Shown here piece by piece: positions 58,554 to 64,000 of a DNA stretch of 64,000 bases. Below the pieces are notes generated by a model, which saw nothing but the letters and a program-made list of their open reading frames with translations, was not told the origin of the DNA and did no database searches. The stretch spans positions 434,001 to 498,000 of the forward strand of contig CAWIJO010000006.1 in assembly GCA_963836355.1 (NCBI GenBank). The letters are read 5' to 3'. This stretch comes from Palsa-506 sp963836355 (GTDB lineage Bacteria > Actinomycetota > Actinomycetes > Streptosporangiales > Streptosporangiaceae). Position numbers and translations under genes: made by a program. How positions within the stretch are numbered: position 1 is the first letter of the stretch; the number at the start of each line of letters is the position of its first letter.

Positions 58554-60913
58554 TCCGGCAGGGGGTGTTCACGGTCGAGCCGTGGTGCCTCCGCGAGACC
58601 GCGCTTGACCTGGACCTGCTTGCCCAGACGGAATCGGTGTTCGCGCTGTCGAACGGGCACCTGGGCTGGCGGGCCAACCTGGACGAGGGCGAGCCGCACG
58701 GCCTGCCAGGTACCTACCTGAACGGGGTGCACGAGACCCGCCCGCTGCCCTATGCCGAGAGCGGCTACGGTTTCCCCGAGTCCGGCCAGACGGTGATCAA
58801 CTTGACCAACGGCAAGCTGATCCGGCTGTTCGTCGACGACGAGCCGTTCGACGTTCGGTACGGTGAGCTGCGCTCGCATGAGCGGCTGCTCGACTTCCGC
58901 GCCGGAACGCTGGCCCGCCGCGCCGAGTGGGTCTCCCCGGCCGGGCAAGGCGTCCGGGTCTCCTCGGTCCGGCTGGTGTCGTTTACCCAGCGGGCGATCG
59001 GGGCGGTCTGCTACGACGTGCAGCCGCTCGATGCCCCGGCGCGGATCGCGGTGCAGTCCGAGCTCCTCGCGAACGAGCAGCTGCCGCCGGCTGGCGGCGA
59101 CCCGCGGGTGGCCGCGGTGCTCGAGAACCCGCTTGCCAGCGAGTTCCGCAGTGCCGACGAAGCGGCCGTCGTGCTGGTGCACATGACGAAGCGCAGCGGG
59201 CTGCGGGTCGGTGCCGCGATGGATCACCAGTTTGACTGTCCGCCCGGAGTGCAGGTCGAGTCGCGGGCATACGACGACGGCGGCACTGTCACGGCCACCA
59301 TGGTCCTGCAGCCGGGACAGCGGTTGCGCATGATCAAGTTCGTCGCGTACGGCTGGTCCGGTCAGCGCTCGCGGCCGTCCGTCCGGGACCAGGTGTGGGC
59401 TGCGCTGAGCGCGGCCCGGCAAACCGGCTGGGACGGGCTGCTGGCCGAGCAGCGCGGCTATCTGGACGACTTCTGGGACCGCGCCGACGTGGAGATCGAT
59501 GGCGACACCGAGGTACAGCAGGCGGTGCGCTTCGGGCTGTTCCACGTCCTGCAGGCCGGCGCCCGGGCGGAGAACCGGGCGATCCCGGCCAAGGGGCTGA
59601 CCGGGCCAGGCTACGACGGGCACTCGTTCTGGGACACCGAGACCTTCGTGCTGCCGGCACTCACGCTCACGATCCCGGCAGCGGCCGCCAGCGCGCTGCG
59701 GTGGCGGCACGCCATCATGCCGCTCGCCGTCGAGCGGGCGGCGCAGCTCGGCCTGGCCGGCGCAGCCTTCCCGTGGCGGACGATCACCGGCCACGAGTGC
59801 TCGGGCTACTGGCCGGCCGGCACCGCCGCCTTCCACCTCAACGCGGACATCGCCAACGCCGTTATCCGCTATGTCGACGCCACCGGCGACGGCGCCTTCG
59901 AGCGCGGCGTCGGGATGGAACTGCTGACTCAGACCGCACGGCTGTGGCGCTCGCTCGGCCATCACGACGGCAAGGGCAGCTTCCACATCGACGGGGTGAC
60001 CGGCCCGGATGAGTACAGCGCGCTCGCCGACGACAACGTCTATACCAACCTGCTGGCCAGGCAGAACCTGACGGCCGCGGCAGACGTGGCGCGGCGCTAC
60101 CCGGACCGGGCGCGGCAGCTCGGCATCGACCCGGAGGAGTCGGCCAGCTGGCGGGACGCGGCGGAGGCGATGTTCATCCCGTACGACGAGTCAATCGGCG
60201 TGCATCCGCAGTGCGCCGGGTTCACCCGGCACCAGGTGTGGGATTTCGCCGGGACCAAGCCGGAGCAGTACCCGCTGATGCTGCACTTCCCCTACTTCGA
60301 CCTGTACCGCAAGCAGGTGCTGAAGCAGGCAGACCTGGTGCTGGCCATGCAGTTGTGCGGGGACGCGTTCACCGCCGAGCAGAAGGCGCGGAACTTCTAC
60401 TACTACGAGGCGCTCACGGTGCGGGACTCGTCGCTGTCGGCCTGCACCCAGGCCGTGCTGGCCGCCGAGGTCGGGCAGCTCAGCCTGGCGTTCGACTATC
60501 TCGGCGAGGCAGCCCTGATGGACCTGCGGGACCTGGAGAACAACACCCGCGACGGAGTGCACATCGCCTCGCTGGCTGGCACCTGGGTCGCGCTGGTGGG
60601 CGGCTTCGGCGGGCTCCGCATCACCGGCGGGGTCGCGCATTTCGCACCGCGGCTGCCGGAACCGCTCACCAGGCTGGCGTTCACCCTGCTCATCCGCGGG
60701 CAGCGGCTGCGCGTCGAGGTCACCGATACGGAGGCCAGGTACCAGGTCGCCGACGGCGAGCCGCTGCGGATCCGGCACCACGGCGACGACGTGACGCTGC
60801 AGCCAGGCAAGCAGCGGTCCTGCCCGATCCGGCCGGCCCCGGCCAGGCCGCGGCCCAGCCAGCCGCCAGGCCGCGAGCCGGCCCGTCGCCGGGGCGGCGG
60901 CCAGGCACCCTGA
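58550..60913 (+). CDS. Glycoside hydrolase family 65 (disaccharide phosphorylase type), first copy
   Basis: 787 residues from GTG 58550, overlapping the HAD stop (gtga). N-terminal beta-sandwich starts VEPWCLRETALDLDLLAQTE with SVFALSNGHLGWRANLDEG; the (alpha/alpha)6 barrel has GLTGPGYDGHSFWDTETFVL, WRTITGHECSGYWPAG, the general-acid Glu488 in GVTGPDEYSALADDNVYTN, KQADLVLAMQLC and the phosphate-site region TVRDSSLSACTQAVLAAEVG. GH65 enzymes phosphorolyse maltose, trehalose, kojibiose or nigerose, releasing beta-glucose 1-phosphate; the adjacent beta-phosphoglucomutase supports a phosphorylase. The exact sugar cannot be read off. The Pro/Arg-rich tail (from about 760) is unusual. Confidence 0.92.
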   Translation: MIRQGVFTVEPWCLRETALDLDLLAQTESVFALSNGHLGWRANLDEGEPHGLPGTYLNGVHETRPLPYAESGYGFPESGQTVINLTNGKLIRLFVDDEPFDVRYGELRSHERLLDFRAGTLARRAEWVSPAGQGVRVSSVRLVSFTQRAIGAVCYDVQPLDAPARIAVQSELLANEQLPPAGGDPRVAAVLENPLASEFRSADEAAVVLVHMTKRSGLRVGAAMDHQFDCPPGVQVESRAYDDGGTVTATMVLQPGQRLRMIKFVAYGWSGQRSRPSVRDQVWAALSAARQTGWDGLLAEQRGYLDDFWDRADVEIDGDTEVQQAVRFGLFHVLQAGARAENRAIPAKGLTGPGYDGHSFWDTETFVLPALTLTIPAAAASALRWRHAIMPLAVERAAQLGLAGAAFPWRTITGHECSGYWPAGTAAFHLNADIANAVIRYVDATGDGAFERGVGMELLTQTARLWRSLGHHDGKGSFHIDGVTGPDEYSALADDNVYTNLLARQNLTAAADVARRYPDRARQLGIDPEESASWRDAAEAMFIPYDESIGVHPQCAGFTRHQVWDFAGTKPEQYPLMLHFPYFDLYRKQVLKQADLVLAMQLCGDAFTAEQKARNFYYYEALTVRDSSLSACTQAVLAAEVGQLSLAFDYLGEAALMDLRDLENNTRDGVHIASLAGTWVALVGGFGGLRITGGVAHFAPRLPEPLTRLAFTLLIRGQRLRVEVTDTEARYQVADGEPLRIRHHGDDVTLQPGKQRSCPIRPAPARPRPSQPPGREPARRRGGGQAP

Positions 60914-60985
60914 CGATTAGCGCCGGGTATTAATAAGACCGCCGGTTAACTGTCCGTATCCCGCGCGCCGGATTACCGTCGAATC

Positions 60986-63388
60986 ATGCTCAAGCGCGAG
61001 ATCGTCCTGCCGCCCGAACATCTCTACCCGCCGGATGAGTGGTGCGTTATCGAGGCCCGGTACTCGGATGAGTTCGCCGATCGGGCGGAGTCCGTCTTCG
61101 CGCTCGGCAACGGTTTCGTCGGAGTCCGCGGCAGCTACGAGGAAGGGCGCCCGGGATTGTCACCTGGAACGTTCGTCAACGGCTTCCACGAGACATGGCC
61201 GATCGTGCATCCGGAGGCGGCGCCCGGGCTCGCCCGCAAGGGGCAGACGATCGTGAACGTGCCGGACGCGACAATGCTCAAGCTTTACGTGGACGACGAG
61301 CCGCTGTACCTGCCGACCGCGCGCATTGATGAATATGCGCGGGTCCTGGACATGCGGGCCGGGATGCTGACCCGCGAGCTGATCTGGGCCACCGACTCAG
61401 GGAAGCATGTCCGGGTCCGCTCACGGCGGCTCGTGTCCCTTGAATACCGCCATCTGGTCGCGATGACGTTCGAGGTGACGTTGCTCGACCACGCGGCGGC
61501 CGTCGCGATCTCCTCGGTGCTGGTCAACCGCCAGGACGCCCGCTCAGCAGAGGACCTGCCGGAGTACCAGCCGGGCGATCCCCGGATCGCCACCGTGCTG
61601 CCGCGCCGGGTACTCAACGTGCGGGCCGCTGAGCTAGCCGACCGGCGCATCCTGCTCGGCTACCAGACGACCAGCAGCCGGATGACGCTCGGCGTCGGCG
61701 TCGACCACGTCATCGAGGCCGCCTGCCCGCACCAGGCGGCCGGCACGCTCAATGACGATACGGGCGAGGTCGCCGTCACGGCCGACGCAAAGGCAGGCAT
61801 ACCGATCCTGGTCACCAAGTACGCGACCTACCAGTCCTCCCGGAGCGTCCCGGCGCCCGAGCTCGCGGACCGGTGCCGCCGGACGCTGGACCGGGCAATC
61901 CGGGACGGATTCGACAGCCTCGTCACCAGCCAGCGCGCGAATCTCGACCGGTTCTGGGACCGCGCCGACATCCGGGTAAAGACCCGGCTCAGCCCGGTGC
62001 GGCACCAGCAGGCGATCCGGTGGAACCTCTACCAGGTGGCGCAGGCGTCCTGGCGGGCCGAGGGGGCCGGCATTCCGGCGAAGGGGCTGACCGGGCAGGC
62101 CTACGAGGGGCACTACTTCTGGGACACCGAGATCTACGTCCTGCCGTTCCTGTCCTATACCCAGCCGAGGATCGCCGGCAACGTGCTGCGCTTCCGGCAC
62201 AGCATGCTCGATCGCGCCCGGGAGCGGGCCCGCGAGCTGAGCCAGCGCGGCGCGCTCTTCCCGTGGCGGACCATCAACGGCGAGGAGGCCTCGTCCAATT
62301 TCCAGCAGGGCACCGCGCAGTATCACATCAACGCCGACATCGCCTACGCGATCATGCAGTATGCCAGCGTGCTCGGCGACACACGCCTGCTCGGCGGGAT
62401 GGGCGCCGAGGTGCTCGCCGAGACCGCCCGGCTGTGGGAGGACCTGGGGTTCTACGGCGCCGACAAGCAGTTCCACATTCACGGCGTGACCGGGCCGGAT
62501 GAGTACACCACCGTGGTCAACGACAACTGCTACACCAACCTGATGGCACGGCTGAACCTGAATTTCGCGGCCAGCATCGTGCGCCGGATGCGCGCGGAGC
62601 GGCCCGGCGACTATGCCGCGCTCATCCGCAGGGTGGGGCTGCAGCCGGGCGAGGTCGAGTCGTGGGAACGCGCGGCCGCGGCCATGCACGTGCCGTTCGA
62701 TCTCGTGCGCGGCATCCACCCGCAGTCTGATGCGTTCCTCGACCGGGAGGCCTGGGACCTCGACAACACGCCGCGGGAGAAGTTCCCGCTGCTGCTGCAT
62801 TATCACCCGCTGGTGATCTACCGGCACCGGGTGCTCAAGCAGGCCGACATCGTGCTGGCGATGTTCCTGCTCGGCAACGAGTTCTCGGAGGAACAGAAGC
62901 GCCGCAACTTCGACTACTACGACCCGATCACCACCGGGGATTCGTCGTTGTCCGCGTGCGTGCAGAGCATCATCGCCGCCGAGGTCGGCCACGAGCGCCA
63001 GGCGCTCGAATACTTCGAGTACGCGCTGCTGATGGACCTGGCCGATGTCGCGGGCAACGCTTCTGACGGAGTCCATATCGCGTCAGCAGCCGGCGTGTGG
63101 TCGGCGCTCGTATTCGGGTTCGGCGGCGTCAGGGACTTCGATGGCCAGCTATCCTTCACGCCCAACCTGCCGCGCAGCTGGAAGGAACTCACGTTCTCGC
63201 TACATTTCCGCGACCGGCAGATCCGGGTGCAGCTCATGCACGAAGAGCAGCGTTACATCCTGGACAAGGGCGCTCCGCTGGAGGTCACCATCCAGGGCGA
63301 GCCGCACCTGCTCAGCCTCGGTACGCCGGTCGCGATCAAGCGTTCGCCCCCGGACGGCGAGCACGCCCGCGGCGGCCAGCCGCGCTGA
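60986..63388 (+). CDS. Glycoside hydrolase family 65 (disaccharide phosphorylase type), second copy
   Basis: 800 residues; same architecture as its upstream neighbour but clearly diverged. N-terminus LYPPDEWCVIEARYSDEFAD with SVFALGNGFVGVRGSYEEG; barrel motifs GLTGQAYEGHYFWDTEIYVL, WRTINGEEASSNFQQGTAQY, general-acid Glu506 in GVTGPDEYTTVVNDNCYTN, KQADIVLAMFLLGNEFSEEQ, and TTGDSSLSACVQSIIAAEVG. Different residues around the +1 subsite (EEASSNFQQG versus HECSGYWPAG) suggest different disaccharide or acceptor specificity from the first copy. It lies 72 bp after copy one with AT-richer DNA between (attaataag), perhaps its own promoter. Confidence 0.92.
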   Translation: MLKREIVLPPEHLYPPDEWCVIEARYSDEFADRAESVFALGNGFVGVRGSYEEGRPGLSPGTFVNGFHETWPIVHPEAAPGLARKGQTIVNVPDATMLKLYVDDEPLYLPTARIDEYARVLDMRAGMLTRELIWATDSGKHVRVRSRRLVSLEYRHLVAMTFEVTLLDHAAAVAISSVLVNRQDARSAEDLPEYQPGDPRIATVLPRRVLNVRAAELADRRILLGYQTTSSRMTLGVGVDHVIEAACPHQAAGTLNDDTGEVAVTADAKAGIPILVTKYATYQSSRSVPAPELADRCRRTLDRAIRDGFDSLVTSQRANLDRFWDRADIRVKTRLSPVRHQQAIRWNLYQVAQASWRAEGAGIPAKGLTGQAYEGHYFWDTEIYVLPFLSYTQPRIAGNVLRFRHSMLDRARERARELSQRGALFPWRTINGEEASSNFQQGTAQYHINADIAYAIMQYASVLGDTRLLGGMGAEVLAETARLWEDLGFYGADKQFHIHGVTGPDEYTTVVNDNCYTNLMARLNLNFAASIVRRMRAERPGDYAALIRRVGLQPGEVESWERAAAAMHVPFDLVRGIHPQSDAFLDREAWDLDNTPREKFPLLLHYHPLVIYRHRVLKQADIVLAMFLLGNEFSEEQKRRNFDYYDPITTGDSSLSACVQSIIAAEVGHERQALEYFEYALLMDLADVAGNASDGVHIASAAGVWSALVFGFGGVRDFDGQLSFTPNLPRSWKELTFSLHFRDRQIRVQLMHEEQRYILDKGAPLEVTIQGEPHLLSLGTPVAIKRSPPDGEHARGGQPR

Positions 63389-63563
63389 CCGCCGCGCGGG
63401 TGTCGGCATTCCCTTTGCCCGGCGCAGGGCGTAGCGTCCGTTAGAAGAAGACAACCGCAACTTCAGTACACGCCAGTACATGCGATCATGTGGCTCAAGC
63501 CCCCGGCCGCATCTCAATCAACGCCCCGCACCCTGGGGGTGCCGGGACCAAGGAGTCAGGTGC

Positions 63564-64000
63564 ATGGAGCGACCGGACGTCACACCGCTGCCGGATCTGC
63601 TGCACGGGCGTTCCCGGGCCGGCCCGGTCCGGGACCAGCGGCCCGTCTACCTCGACCTGCTGCCGCCGTGCAACGCCGGCTGCCCGGCGGGCGAGAACAT
63701 CCAGGCATGGCTGGCGCACGCGGAGGTCGGCCGTCATGAGGAGGCGTGGCGGCAGCTAGTCGCCGATAACCCGATGCCTGCGATTCACGGCCGGGTCTGC
63801 TACCACCCGTGCGAGAGCGTCTGCAACCGCGCCAACCTCGACAGCGCCGTGTCGATTCACTCGGTCGAGCGGTTCCTCGGCGACCTCGCACTCGAGCGGC
63901 AATGGGCTTTCGACCGGCCGGCCACCCGCAGTGGCAAACGGGTGCTCGTCATCGGCTCTGGCCCGAGCGGGCTCTCCGCCGCCTACCACCTGGCCCGGCG
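63564..64000 (+). CDS. GltD-like NAD(P)-dependent flavoprotein (glutamate synthase small-subunit type), partial
   Basis: Only the first 145 residues are in the window; start ATG 63564 with AAGGAG at 63550-63555. The N-terminal Fe-S domain has PCNAGCPAGENIQAWLAHA and HGRVCYHPCESVCNRANLD, the four-plus-cysteine pattern binding [4Fe-4S] clusters in GltD and dihydropyrimidine dehydrogenase, then SIHSVERFLGDLALERQW and the FAD-binding Rossmann start RVLVIGSGPSGLSAAYHLAR. It may be gltD proper or a stand-alone GltD-like oxidoreductase; its partner would lie to the right. The gap 63389-63563 contains nothing recognisable. Confidence 0.9.
   Translation, partial: MERPDVTPLPDLLHGRSRAGPVRDQRPVYLDLLPPCNAGCPAGENIQAWLAHAEVGRHEEAWRQLVADNPMPAIHGRVCYHPCESVCNRANLDSAVSIHSVERFLGDLALERQWAFDRPATRSGKRVLVIGSGPSGLSAAYHLAR

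Noticed and set aside
57791..60913. A single 1040-residue HAD-GH65 fusion protein
   Set aside because: The HAD homology leaves this frame near 58136 and continues in another to a stop at 58553; GH65 has its own GTG overlapping that stop. The fusion depends on one extra base.

Overview
The window looks like chromosomal DNA from a high-GC actinomycete. The evidence is strong GC bias with G/C at third codon positions, many GTG/TTG starts, short gene overlaps (ATGA, GTGA), a DUF664/DinB protein, ECF sigma, TetR, LuxR-AAA and DUF4331 genes of actinobacterial type. No rRNA, tRNA, CRISPR array, integrase or transposase was recognised. Genus cannot be assigned by eye.

Layout. 1-7.8 kb: the end of a divergent S9 oligopeptidase gene and a five-gene dipeptide/oligopeptide ABC importer whose binding-protein gene is 5'-truncated at a 45-bp tandem repeat. 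7.8-14.9 kb: P1 peptidase, histone-deacetylase-fold amidohydrolase, SRPBCC, CAP-domain, HIT-like and TetR genes, then a molybdopterin oxidoreductase / flavin reductase / DUF6510 module. 15-22 kb: Lon protease, threonine synthase and homoserine dehydrogenase, DinB, a broken NUDIX gene. 21.4-28.2 kb: a TetR-MFS efflux pair with a very clear dual operator, a nuclease-fold protein, a lipoprotein and an SDR. 28.4-34.8 kb: a same-strand run of APC permease, nucleotidyltransferase-fold protein, metallophosphoesterase, glutamine-synthetase-family ligase and orphan DUF1116 protein. 35-48.9 kb: regulators and housekeeping genes (ung, NAD kinase, aldo/keto reductase), a large LuxR-AAA regulator, a DUF4331 pair, a WYL-type regulator facing a small conserved protein. 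48.9-54.3 kb: an ECF sigma factor, a small partner, a subtilase and a divergent TPR-CHAT protease. 54.6-64 kb: alcohol dehydrogenase, LigAB-type extradiol dioxygenase, VOC protein, then beta-phosphoglucomutase plus two GH65 phosphorylase-family genes, and the start of a GltD-like flavoprotein.

The two most system-like loci are the CHAT/subtilase/sigma module and the GS/nucleotidyltransferase/phosphoesterase/DUF1116 cluster; both roles are inferred.

Two window-wide patterns matter for reading the annotation. First, at least six genes show a single-base frame change, most of them inside or beside a G/C run, with good homology continuing in the next frame (binding protein, HDAC, NUDIX, SDR at 40.5 kb, SnoaL remnant, HAD phosphatase). 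This looks more like assembly indels than decay. Second, short tandem repeats of 15, 16, 18, 23 or 45 bp sit at gene ends and junctions, sometimes carrying the stop codon of the adjacent gene.
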